DNA from: Asaia lannensis NBRC 102526
GTDB taxonomy: Bacteria > Pseudomonadota > Alphaproteobacteria > Acetobacterales > Acetobacteraceae
DNA: 64,000 nucleotides
NCBI RefSeq assembly: GCF_024054035.1
Contig: NZ_JAMXQU010000002.1
Coordinates: forward strand, 434,001 to 498,000
Direction: 5' to 3'
A program made the position numbers and the translations under genes. The notes beneath the pieces were generated by a model that was given only the letters and a program-made list of their open reading frames with translations, was not told where the DNA came from and made no database searches. This document shows positions 34,853 through 42,514 of this stretch, in pieces. Numbering within the stretch: the first letter of the stretch is position 1; each line of letters starts with the position of its first letter.

Positions 34853-35958
34853 GCTGCCTTGCTTCCAAGACGCGCGGCCATCGACTGATAAGCCGCAATA
34901 AATGCCTCGATCTGCGCCTCTGTCGTATTCCATGGTAGCGAGACACGTATGGCACTGGCCGCCCCCTGACCGAGTCCCATGGCCTGCAACACGTGAGAAG
35001 CGGACACCTTGCCCGATGAACAGGCAGATCCTGTCGAGACCGCAAAACCTGCCAGATCAAGCATCATCAGCTGCGTCTGTGCAGGCACCCCCCATAGGAT
35101 CAAGGAGGTCGTATTGGGCAGTCTCGGCGCAATGCGGTCGCCTGCAATACGGGCTCCGCTGGCAAGAGCGGCCTCGTCTATACGGTCGCGCAGTCGCGCT
35201 ATGACCGACCAGTCCTGCTGTCGGGCAGCCTCATAGGCAGCCACCATACTGGCGATGGCAGGCAGAGGCTGTGTGCCGCCGCGTCGCCCCCGCTCCTGCC
35301 CACCTCCCCTGATCATGGGAGGGATATGCCCTTCGGCCCCCAACACAAGTGCTCCCGCTCCCATGATCCCCCCGGCCTTGTGACCCGAGATCGCAAGGCT
35401 GGTCAGTCCAGCGAGGGAGAAAGGCAGGCGCCCTGCAATCTGCACGGCATCGACATGGAGTCTGGCATCATATCGGGCGCAGACGGAGACAATCGCATCG
35501 ATCGGATGCAGGATACCTGTCTCATTATTGGCCGCCATCACACATACCAGGGCCGGCCCGTTCTGGCGCAGCGCCTGTTCTAGCGCCTCCAGACAAAGCC
35601 TGCCATCCTCATGTACCGGCAGAGTCACGGCCTGCGGAGAAGCCATTCTGATGGCATCGTGCTCGGTCGCACCGATCAGAAGGCGACGCGCCTTGTCCGG
35701 ACCGGCATCGCCCTGGCCGAAAGCATGGACCGCCAGCATGTTGGCTTCTGTCCCCCCGGACGTAAAGACGATCTGCTCGGGACCGGCTTTCCAGTACCCG
35801 GCGAGCCGGTCGCGTGCCTCTTCGAGGATACGCCTTGCCTGCCTTCCCGGCCCATGAACGGAGGAAGGATTGCCTTTCGGATCGAGCGCGTCGAGCATGG
35901 CTCGCCTGGCTTCGTCGCGAAGGATTTCCGTGGCATTGGCATCAAGATAAACGCTCAT
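34849..35958 (-). CDS. Second cysteine desulfurase, NifS/IscS-like
   Basis: 369 residues. Same fold as its neighbour but more divergent: PLP Lys194 in ISGHKAGGIMGAG, catalytic Cys313 in STGSACSSGK, GGTEANMLAVH and LHVDAVQIAGR. The two proteins are clearly paralogous yet differ in length and in the PLP loop. First gene of the operon desulfurase-desulfurase-ferredoxin-mnmA-GST. No iscU, iscA or iscR is seen beside it. An unequal pair may divide the work between Fe-S clusters and tRNA, which is inference. Confidence 0.92.
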   Translation of the reverse strand: MSVYLDANATEILRDEARRAMLDALDPKGNPSSVHGPGRQARRILEEARDRLAGYWKAGPEQIVFTSGGTEANMLAVHAFGQGDAGPDKARRLLIGATEHDAIRMASPQAVTLPVHEDGRLCLEALEQALRQNGPALVCVMAANNETGILHPIDAIVSVCARYDARLHVDAVQIAGRLPFSLAGLTSLAISGHKAGGIMGAGALVLGAEGHIPPMIRGGGQERGRRGGTQPLPAIASMVAAYEAARQQDWSVIARLRDRIDEAALASGARIAGDRIAPRLPNTTSLILWGVPAQTQLMMLDLAGFAVSTGSACSSGKVSASHVLQAMGLGQGAASAIRVSLPWNTTEAQIEAFIAAYQSMAARLGSKAA

Positions 35959-36425
35959 CGGCCTATAGATCGGTTTGTAATGAGGAAGCGCAAGTCAAAA
36001 CCACAGAAGACGGAAATGACGTGTTATGACGATTTGTGTGGAATTCCACCCCTCGCCCTCGTTATACACAGCGCCAATGATGGCGTGATGAGCGATCCGG
36101 GACGTACCATTCCCGCCCGGGGTCCTGCGCCACTTCCGGGGGATATCGATGCGATATCCTCTCACCGTTGAGGAGCTAGTCCATGCGCGTTTCAACGCCT
36201 GCCGAATCCCTATATGGTTTTCATGCCCGACCAGCTTCTTTTGCGATACGTGCGCTTACGGCCCTTTTCCGCTGACGACATCGCGCCATTCATCATGACC
36301 TGATCCTGTCGGCTTTCCGGGCGATCGTTGCTCCGGATTGTCGGGATCAGTTTCATTTCCCATAAAAAACACAACACTCCTGCCGCGGTTTCACGCGGAC
36401 AGGAGTATAATTCGGAAGCATTTTG
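35959..36425. other. 467-base divergent region between the sulfur operon and the hydrolase gene
   Basis: A possible 30-codon frame on the plus strand (36183-36275, starting MRVSTPAESLYGF) has GAGGAG ahead of its ATG and ends before the hydrolase gene; it might be a leader peptide or chance. A strong hairpin lies at 36376-36406. No Rrf2/IscR gene is present. Confidence 0.35.
36376..36406 (+). repeat. Imperfect inverted repeat upstream of the hydrolase gene
   Basis: ACTCCTGCCGCG pairs with CGCGG-A-CAGGAGT (one bulged A) around a six-base loop. Plus-strand bases after it are not T-rich; on the minus strand GTTGTG and then six T follow, so it could terminate leftward transcripts, or be a leader structure just before the ribosome site at about 36412. 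Confidence 0.5.
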
Positions 36426-37091
36426 ATGCCAGAAGTCATGTTCGCCGGCCCTGATGGCCGGTTGGAGGGTCGCTACCACCATTCTGATGAGCCCAATGCG
36501 CCGCTCGCTCTGGTCCTGCATCCTCATCCGCTGCATGGCGGCACCATGAACAACCGCATCACCTACACGATGTACCGGTCGTTCGAGAAAATGGGTTTTT
36601 CCGTCATGCGTTATAACTCGCGCGGCGTAGGACGCTCGCAGGGTCGCTATGACGGCGGTATCGGCGAGATTTCGGATGCGGCTGCCGCGCTCGACTGGAT
36701 GCAGATGGTCAATCCGAACTCCAGCGAGTTGTGGATTGCCGGCTATTCCTTCGGTGCCTTCGTTGGCATGCAGTTGCTGATGCGTCGCCCCGAGATCAGT
36801 GGCTGGATCAGCGTTGCACCGCCAGCCAATGATTACGATTTCGGCTTTCTTGCCCCCTGTCCCTGCGGTGGCCTGATGATCGCCGGAGACAAGGATGACA
36901 TGGCCCCGGAGCCCGGCATCAAGAAGCTAGTCGACAAGCTCAATACGCAAAAGAACGTCGAAGTCGATTATCGCGTATTCGAGGGCGCAAATCATATCTT
37001 TGCCAGCGAGGCAGAGAAGGTGGCATTCGCTCTCGAGGATCATGTCACGGTCATGCGTAACCGTCGCGTTCTGGCTATCGCTGCCGACTGA
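36426..37091 (+). CDS. Alpha/beta hydrolase
   Basis: 221 residues. LVLHPHPLHGGTMNN carries the oxyanion region, nucleophile Ser108 lies in IAGYSFGAF, a catalytic Asp in GDKDDMAPE and His in GANHIF. The family (COG2945-like short hydrolases) is widespread; substrates are unknown. A GGAAG ribosome site precedes the ATG, which directly follows a TTG in frame. Conserved next to tyrS here, with its own terminator in between. Confidence 0.88.
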   Translation: MPEVMFAGPDGRLEGRYHHSDEPNAPLALVLHPHPLHGGTMNNRITYTMYRSFEKMGFSVMRYNSRGVGRSQGRYDGGIGEISDAAAALDWMQMVNPNSSELWIAGYSFGAFVGMQLLMRRPEISGWISVAPPANDYDFGFLAPCPCGGLMIAGDKDDMAPEPGIKKLVDKLNTQKNVEVDYRVFEGANHIFASEAEKVAFALEDHVTVMRNRRVLAIAAD

Positions 37092-37113
37092 ACGACCGAT
37101 CCGCAAACCAATC

Positions 37114-37147
37114 AAGGCGGGGCTGGTCCCCGCCTTTTTTGTTTTTT
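37114..37147 (+). terminator. Terminator of the hydrolase gene
   Basis: AAGGCGGGG and CCCCGCCTT form a 9-bp stem with a five-base loop, followed by TTTTGTTTTTT. Located 22 bases after the stop. Confidence 0.92.
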
Positions 37148-37236
37148 ATGCCTCATCACCCTGCATGGTCGGATTTCCTGCGGTTTCGTGCTAGGAGGCG
37201 CACCCTGTAACCGTACTTCAAAGTGGATGAACCGAT

Positions 37237-38493
37237 ATGGCAGAGCACGCGCTGAAAAGTCCTTTCCTGAAAGAGGCTGACGCTCGGGGCTATATTTTCC
37301 AGTGCACAGATCTCGCCGCTCTCGATGAGGCAATGTGTACCGGACCGGTAACAGGCTATATCGGGTTCGATCCGACAGCGGACTCCCTGCATGTGGGCAA
37401 TGCGCTTTCGATCATGATGCTGCGTCTGATGCAGAAGCACGGTCATCGTCCGATTGCCCTGATGGGCGGCGGCACAGCCAAAATCGGCGATCCCTCGTTT
37501 CGTGACGAGGCACGGGCTCTGATGAGCCCCGAGAAACTTGCGCATAATCTCGGCGGCATCGAAGTCAGCCTGCGCCAGTTCCTGGATTTCGGCTCCGGCC
37601 GCAGCGATGCCATCCTCGTCAACAATGCCGACTGGCTCGACCGCCTGTCCTATATTGATCTGCTTCAGGATGTAGGCGTTCATTTCTCCATCAGCCGCAT
37701 GCTTTCCTTCGAGAGCGTCAAGCAGCGGCTTGACCGTGAGCAGGGACTCACCTTTCTCGAATTCAACTATTCAATTCTGCAATCCTACGATTTCCGCGAA
37801 CTAAACCGTCGTCACGGAGCCGTATTGCAGATGGGCGGGTCCGATCAGTGGGGCAACATCGTGGCCGGTATCGATCTTGCCCGACGCACCGACGGCAAAC
37901 AGGTTTTCGGTCTGACCACCCCGCTGGTTACGACAGCCTCCGGTGCCAAGATGGGTAAATCGGCCAATGGTGCCACCTGGGTCAGTGCAGAAAAGCTGCC
38001 CGTTTTCGAATACTGGCAATTCTGGCGTAACACCGAAGATGCCGATGTCGGACGTTTCCTCAAGTTCTTCACCGATCTCCCGGTCGAGGAATGCGAACGC
38101 CTTGGGGCATTGCAGGGCGCCGATATCAACGAAGCCAAGAAAGTCCTTGCAACTGAAGCCACCGCAATCTGTCACGGGCGCGACGCCGCACAGGCCGCTG
38201 CGGAAACGGCTCGTCAGGTTTTCGAAGCTGGCACCCTCGTGGCAGATCTGCCCTCGCGCGATCTGCCGCGCAGCGCCCTTGAAGCAGGCATTCCGGCTTT
38301 TCGTCTTTTCGGCGAGTCAGGACTTGTCGCGACGAACAGCGAAGCACGACGCCTCATCAGAGGGGGCGGCGCTCGCCTCAACGACCTGCCGGTCCAAGAC
38401 GAAAACAGGGTGATTGGCCTCGAAGATATCGTTGATGGCGTTCTCAAGCTCTCTTCCGGAAAGAAGCGTCATCTTCTGCTCAAGCCGGTCTAA
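37237..38493 (+). CDS. tyrS: Tyrosyl-tRNA synthetase
   Basis: 418 residues, class I synthetase of the usual bacterial TyrRS length. The HIGH-like motif is in DSLHVGNALS, tyrosine-binding residues in YIGFDPTADS and the LGGSDQWGN-type segment (QMGGSDQWGNI), and the signature KMGKSANG follows. The C-terminal S4 domain ends the protein (AFRLFGESGL...RRLIRGGGARLN). GGA precedes the ATG at suitable distance. Confidence 0.97.
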   Translation: MAEHALKSPFLKEADARGYIFQCTDLAALDEAMCTGPVTGYIGFDPTADSLHVGNALSIMMLRLMQKHGHRPIALMGGGTAKIGDPSFRDEARALMSPEKLAHNLGGIEVSLRQFLDFGSGRSDAILVNNADWLDRLSYIDLLQDVGVHFSISRMLSFESVKQRLDREQGLTFLEFNYSILQSYDFRELNRRHGAVLQMGGSDQWGNIVAGIDLARRTDGKQVFGLTTPLVTTASGAKMGKSANGATWVSAEKLPVFEYWQFWRNTEDADVGRFLKFFTDLPVEECERLGALQGADINEAKKVLATEATAICHGRDAAQAAAETARQVFEAGTLVADLPSRDLPRSALEAGIPAFRLFGESGLVATNSEARRLIRGGGARLNDLPVQDENRVIGLEDIVDGVLKLSSGKKRHLLLKPV

Positions 38494-38509
38494 CGAGACA
38501 AACTGATAT

Positions 38510-38534
38510 GCCGGGGAACCCTTCCCCGGCTTTT
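38510..38534 (+). terminator. Terminator of tyrS
   Basis: GCCGGGGAA and TTCCCCGGC form a 9-bp stem with a three-base loop, then TTTT. It marks the boundary between core genome and the orphan cluster that starts at 38572. Confidence 0.75.
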
Positions 38535-38571
38535 ACGAGCCATACGTCAGAACCGACATCAGCTAAATCGG

Positions 38572-39021
38572 CTAGATTGTCACCACCGAGAATGTCTCGT
38601 ATGAAAGCTGGCATGCTGACCAGGCCATTTCGCGATCCCCTATGACAGTCAGGTAGCGTGAGGCATCGTCCTGTATTCCGCAAGTTGTCCCGCGACAGCG
38701 CGCGCGCAACCGCCCAGGTGCCGTTACTGCCTGCACTCGCCCCTCTTCCAGATCAAGAAAAAGCCTCTTCCCCAATACGGAGATACAGGGATAGGCAATC
38801 CTGTCGACATAAGTCAGGCTGACAGGTGTGGCGTCGCCTTCCATCCATAAGACATTCGAGCTTGTGAATTGTCTTCCCCCTGCGGAATACCCAAGCGTCC
38901 TCCCGCGATGATCGAGCATCACTGGAACACCCATAATCGGGTGGTCTTCCCCTTCCGGTTGATAAATGCCTGATGCGTGATAATCGACAAGACCACGCAG
39001 AAGAATTTGCGCTTCGCTCAC
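38572..39021 (-). CDS. Orphan protein of 149 residues
   Basis: Starts with a GTG whose GTGA overlaps the stop of the gene before it, so it is co-translated. Contains VDYHASGIYQPEGEDHPIMG, then beta-rich segments (MLDHRGRTLGYSAGG, AYPCISVLGKRLFLDL) and two close cysteines (RARCRGTTCG). The style resembles small phage head-tail or toxin-immunity proteins, but no family is recognised. Last gene of the leftward orphan cluster. Confidence 0.65.
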   Translation of the reverse strand: MSEAQILLRGLVDYHASGIYQPEGEDHPIMGVPVMLDHRGRTLGYSAGGRQFTSSNVLWMEGDATPVSLTYVDRIAYPCISVLGKRLFLDLEEGRVQAVTAPGRLRARCRGTTCGIQDDASRYLTVIGDREMAWSACQLSYETFSVVTI

Positions 39022-39266
39022 GTAGCCTTTTCACTCAGACGAGTGCAGACCCTGAATAAAAGTGTCTCATCGCGCAGAATATCCCGAAACTGGAAATCCT
39101 CTCTTAAGCAAGGACTGACGAGTATATCATAAACAAGTTTAGGGCGCCTGTAACAGCCGTTGGCAATCCGGTTATAGAGATTCGTCGTGTTCGCTTGGCG
39201 AAAAAGCGATGTCGCTTTCTGCAGTCGCCATGCACAGTCTTCCGCAGTATCGGGCCCGACCAGCAT
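39018..39266 (-). CDS. Orphan protein of 82 residues
   Basis: Alpha-helical, basic, with three cysteines (CAWRL, NGCYRR, SPCLRE). AAAGAG lies eight bases before the ATG. It begins only five bases after the previous gene ends and overlaps the next by four bases. No domain recognised; it is one unit of the tightly packed orphan cluster. Confidence 0.6.
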   Translation of the reverse strand: MLVGPDTAEDCAWRLQKATSLFRQANTTNLYNRIANGCYRRPKLVYDILVSPCLREDFQFRDILRDETLLFRVCTRLSEKAT

Positions 39267-39271
39267 GTCGA

Positions 39272-39736
39272 TTAGCTCTTTGAGATTACGACTTCCTTTG
39301 AGACTTCATAAACTATATGACCAGCGCTTGGAACGTTGGTTGACGCCACATCGACGTGTGGACGATCACGGGCATAATCGAGCCAGTGTTCGACTGTATA
39401 AGCATCCCCTTGGTGAGCCCGGTCAAAGAGGGCAAATATGCTTCCGTGAAGATCGTCGGGTTTTAGCCCCATACCGCGCATGGACGGTTCGCATAGCGCT
39501 GCCCATTCAGGAATAGCGTTTCCCTCCTGATCGTCTATGGTCAGTTGCAGTCCTAATGCTAAAGTCCTCTTCAAAGAAGTAATTCTTGAATACTTGATTG
39601 CAGCGTGCGCACCGGCAGAAAGACCCATAGTGATTACCTGACTATATTTTACAAAATCTGCCGCATAATACGTAGTGCGGTATGCATGTTGTGTAAATAA
39701 TACCAGTTTTTCTTGCGTGTCGTAACAACCAAACAA
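39272..39736 (-). CDS. Orphan protein of up to 154 residues
   Basis: The open frame begins at a TTG (39736) without a clear ribosome site; the first ATG, 36 codons in (39628), also lacks one, so the N-terminus is uncertain. Contains MGLSAGAHAAIKYSR, an acidic middle (TIDDQEGNAIPEWAALC) and GLKPDDLHGSIFALFDRA. Predicted cytosolic. The 5' half is AT-rich, the 3' half closer to the genome average. No family recognised. Confidence 0.6.
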   Translation of the reverse strand: MFGCYDTQEKLVLFTQHAYRTTYYAADFVKYSQVITMGLSAGAHAAIKYSRITSLKRTLALGLQLTIDDQEGNAIPEWAALCEPSMRGMGLKPDDLHGSIFALFDRAHQGDAYTVEHWLDYARDRPHVDVASTNVPSAGHIVYEVSKEVVISKS

Positions 39737-39780
39737 GTTATATCATATCTTTCAACAATATATTTTCCAAAGTAAATCGA

Positions 39781-39996
39781 TTATGCGCTTTCTTCATGGC
39801 CAATACCCATGAACATAACCAGGATATAATCTGTTTTTCCATCAACACAAATAAAAACAATGTCATCGCTATCAAAAATAATGCAGATGCTCATTTTTTC
39901 ATTATATTTATTGTCTTTCGATATTTTTATGAGCCAATAAAATATTTCTACAAATAAAGAAGAAGACCGCTCCTTACCCCCAGCCATGCTCCCCAT
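39781..39996 (-). CDS. Orphan AT-rich protein of 71 residues
   Basis: Begins MGSMAGGKERSSS with an SD-like GAAGAAG about ten bases upstream, then VEIFYWLIKISKDNKYNEK and a hydrophobic C-terminal beta-hairpin-like part (SICIIFDSDDIVFICVDG). The codons are strongly A/T-ending, unlike its neighbours, which points to recent transfer. No family recognised. Confidence 0.5.
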   Translation of the reverse strand: MGSMAGGKERSSSLFVEIFYWLIKISKDNKYNEKMSICIIFDSDDIVFICVDGKTDYILVMFMGIGHEESA

Positions 39997-40020
39997 AAAT
40001 AACTTCTTCTGACCGTCGCC

Positions 40021-40155
40021 CTACTCCAAAACGACTCGAATTCTCGCGTTAGCTCCACTAATCACTTTTGCACAGGTAGCACATTTCTCGGCTTCTGAAT
40101 GAGGCAGCACCGTGCCACATAACCTGCAAGTAATCCCGCGTCATTTTTGAGCCAT
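40021..40155 (-). pseudogene. Small zinc-ribbon protein gene interrupted by TGA at codon 5
   Basis: ATG at 40155 encodes MAQK, then TGA (40141-40143), then the same frame continues for 39 more codons: RGITCRLCGTVLPHSEAEKC, ATC and a basic-hydrophobic tail ending RVVLE, with TAG at 40021. Two CxxC knuckles make a clear zinc ribbon. No start codon of the usual type lies between the TGA and the first CxxC. Most likely a point mutation (for example TGG to TGA) or readthrough; a sequencing error cannot be excluded. Confidence 0.45.
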
Positions 40156-40228
40156 GACACAGCACACTGTCGAAGCATATTGCGACACTTCATTCTGATC
40201 ATGAAGTTCATTCCGACAGGAGATCTGT

Positions 40229-40807
40229 ATGGTTCGCCGCTCCCCCACCCAATCACTCTGGCGGTACGCCCTGAACGATCTGTCTGGCCTCGTTTTTGCC
40301 GCGTTGTGGGCCATACGCGGCACAACAGCACTCCGATTACCGTTGCCCACATGCCTTGGGCTTATCACTGGGATCACACTCGTACTTGCATGGGGGTTCC
40401 TTGCCCGTGATCTGACATCCCGACGGCCCGAATACATCCATGACCCTGTACTTGCCAGACGCACCCGCCTTTTGCGCTTCATCCTCCTGTTTCTCAGCGG
40501 GATGGGGCTTTCGGCAATCCATCGCCCCGATCTTATGCTCGTCACGACCGGAACAATCATCGGCGGATCCTATGTTCCATTGGGCCGATCAATGAACGAG
40601 CCGGTGCATACGTGGACCGGGATTGCCATCGTTGGTCTTTCCCTCATCGCCCTAGCCTTTTCCCCATCCATACACGGGGGTATTGCAGGCCTCGGAACGG
40701 CGCTCTCTTTGTGGGTTGGCGCAGCAATTCGGTTGGGGCGTGGCAGGATAGCTAAACTTACAATCCCCGCGACAATCGAAACATCGGCAGAGAACGTACA
40801 TCGATGA
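40229..40807 (+). CDS. Membrane protein of unknown function, cotranscribed with a two-component system
   Basis: 192 residues with about five predicted transmembrane helices (around 12-35, 40-58, 78-97, 98-115, 125-170) and a basic N-terminus. AGGAG precedes the ATG. Its stop overlaps the kinase ATG (ATGA), so it belongs to the operon and may be a sensor partner, as small membrane proteins often are with DesK-type kinases. No named family recognised. Confidence 0.75.
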   Translation: MVRRSPTQSLWRYALNDLSGLVFAALWAIRGTTALRLPLPTCLGLITGITLVLAWGFLARDLTSRRPEYIHDPVLARRTRLLRFILLFLSGMGLSAIHRPDLMLVTTGTIIGGSYVPLGRSMNEPVHTWTGIAIVGLSLIALAFSPSIHGGIAGLGTALSLWVGAAIRLGRGRIAKLTIPATIETSAENVHR

Positions 40808-41898
40808 AGCCCGCTTCGCAGATTATCAGGCGAGGATTCTTTGGTATCTATCTCCTGCTTTATCCCCTGCCCTGGCTCGCCACCGGAACAGGGCCAATTG
40901 CCATCGTTGCGTTCTTCGCTGGCGCTACGCTCTTCATGGTGTTGCCTGCGCTTACTGCCGGCCTCAATGCACCGGTTATCTGGCGTATTGCCGGTTATGC
41001 AGCGATCGGCACTGCACTCATTCCTTTCGGTGGGTATTGGGGAGTCTTTTTCATCTCAGCCGGGGCGACATGCGGTGCCATCGAAAACAGAAGGCATGGT
41101 CTTGCTCTTCTGATTGCCTCGATGATCGTCTATCTCCTGCTGGGTATTCGTGTTCATGAGACCGTGATCGGTGAGGCGATTACGCTCATCGTTACAACAG
41201 GCAGTTTTGCCGGAACACGGATGGCGGTGGACCTTAACAGGCAGAACATTGCTCTCGCACGGGCTCAGGCAGAAATCCGTGCCCTGACTCTCCTCGCCGA
41301 ACGAGAGCGTTTCGCACGCGACCTGCATGACACGCTCGGTCATTCACTGACCCTGATCGCAATGAAATCAGATCTCGCCTTGCGTTACATCCCCCTGGGA
41401 CCGAACCTGGTTGAACAGGAACTCCGCGAGATTGGCGAAAAGGCCCGGGAGGCACTTGCCGAAACACGCTTCGTCGTCTCAGCCATGCAAATCAGGACAC
41501 TTACCGAAGAATGCGCTTCGGGCACCGCCACGCTGCGGAATGCCGGTATAGAAGTCGAGATCGAAGGCGATATCGCGTCGATACCGTCACGATATGACAA
41601 CCTTCTGGCTGGCTGCCTGCGTGAGTCCATAACCAATATCCTACGTCATACCAAAGCAATCCGCTGCGCAGTGAGCTTTGCACGCAGTCTGGAGGGCAAG
41701 TACCGCATCACGATCGAGGATTTCAACGTCAGTCATGTCGGCCCCGCCCATCAGAACATTGATATTTCGTTATCATTCCGGGAAGGAAATGGTATAAGCG
41801 GCATGCGTGCACGGCTTGCCGAGGCGGGAGGGTCTCTGAACCTTCTTCATCGGCAGGACGGGACGACACTCGTCATCACGCTCGGAGATGCCTCATGA
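40804..41898 (+). CDS. DesK-like sensor histidine kinase (HisKA_3)
   Basis: 364 residues. Four to five membrane helices fill residues 1-140, then a coiled segment and the HisKA_3 box AERERFARDLHDTLGHSL with phospho-acceptor His175. The ATPase domain has N-box LRESITNILRHTKA and G2 box GNGISGMRARL, but the G1 position reads TIEDFN rather than the usual DDGxG. Most like DesK/NarL-family kinases that sense membrane state. Overlaps its response regulator gene by four bases. Confidence 0.9.
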   Translation: MKPASQIIRRGFFGIYLLLYPLPWLATGTGPIAIVAFFAGATLFMVLPALTAGLNAPVIWRIAGYAAIGTALIPFGGYWGVFFISAGATCGAIENRRHGLALLIASMIVYLLLGIRVHETVIGEAITLIVTTGSFAGTRMAVDLNRQNIALARAQAEIRALTLLAERERFARDLHDTLGHSLTLIAMKSDLALRYIPLGPNLVEQELREIGEKAREALAETRFVVSAMQIRTLTEECASGTATLRNAGIEVEIEGDIASIPSRYDNLLAGCLRESITNILRHTKAIRCAVSFARSLEGKYRITIEDFNVSHVGPAHQNIDISLSFREGNGISGMRARLAEAGGSLNLLHRQDGTTLVITLGDAS

Positions 41899-42509
41899 GG
41901 CAAAAACTGCGCCTCGTTCTGGCTGAAGATCAAGTCATGCTTCTCGATGCACTGGCTGCGCTGCTCGCCATGGAGCCGGATATCGAAATCGTTGGCAAGG
42001 CGCGTCATGGCAGGGAGGCTCTCGACCTCGTCAGGTCCGCGCGTCCGGATATTCTCCTCACCGATATCGAAATGCCGGAAATGAGCGGCATAGAGATTGC
42101 CGAGACCCTTCAGGCGGAAAAAGCCAGAACGGTAGTGGCGATTATCACGACCTTCGCACGCGCCGGGTATATGAAGCGGGCACTTAATGCAGGCGTCAGG
42201 GGTTATCTCCTCAAGGATGCGCCTGTGAGCGCGCTTGCCGATGCCTTACGCAATGTCGGACGCGGCGGGAGGGCCATCGATCCAACACTTGCACAACAGG
42301 TATGGGATGCGACGCTCGATCCGCTGAATTCCCGTGATCGGGCCATACTACGCATGGTTGAGTCCGGCCGCTCGACCGAACAGATTGCGACCCTGTTCGA
42401 GCTTTCGCCCGGGTCGCTTCGCAACTGCTTCTCAGACATCATCCAGAAAATAGGAGCCCGCAACCGGGTCGAAGCCAGCCGGATTGCACGCCGGAACGGC
42501 TGGCTCTGA
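41895..42509 (+). CDS. DesR/NarL-family response regulator
   Basis: 204 residues. Receiver with Glu11-Asp12, phospho-acceptor Asp57 (LLTDIEMPEMSG), Thr85 and Lys107 (YLLKDAP), then a LuxR-type helix-turn-helix at about 140-204 (SRDRAILRMVESGRSTEQIA, then LSPGSLRNCFSDII). Predicted DNA-binding transcription activator driven by the upstream kinase. Ends five bases before the convergent glycosyltransferase gene; no terminator was seen between them. Confidence 0.92.
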   Translation: MRQKLRLVLAEDQVMLLDALAALLAMEPDIEIVGKARHGREALDLVRSARPDILLTDIEMPEMSGIEIAETLQAEKARTVVAIITTFARAGYMKRALNAGVRGYLLKDAPVSALADALRNVGRGGRAIDPTLAQQVWDATLDPLNSRDRAILRMVESGRSTEQIATLFELSPGSLRNCFSDIIQKIGARNRVEASRIARRNGWL

Positions 42510-42514
42510 ACGCG

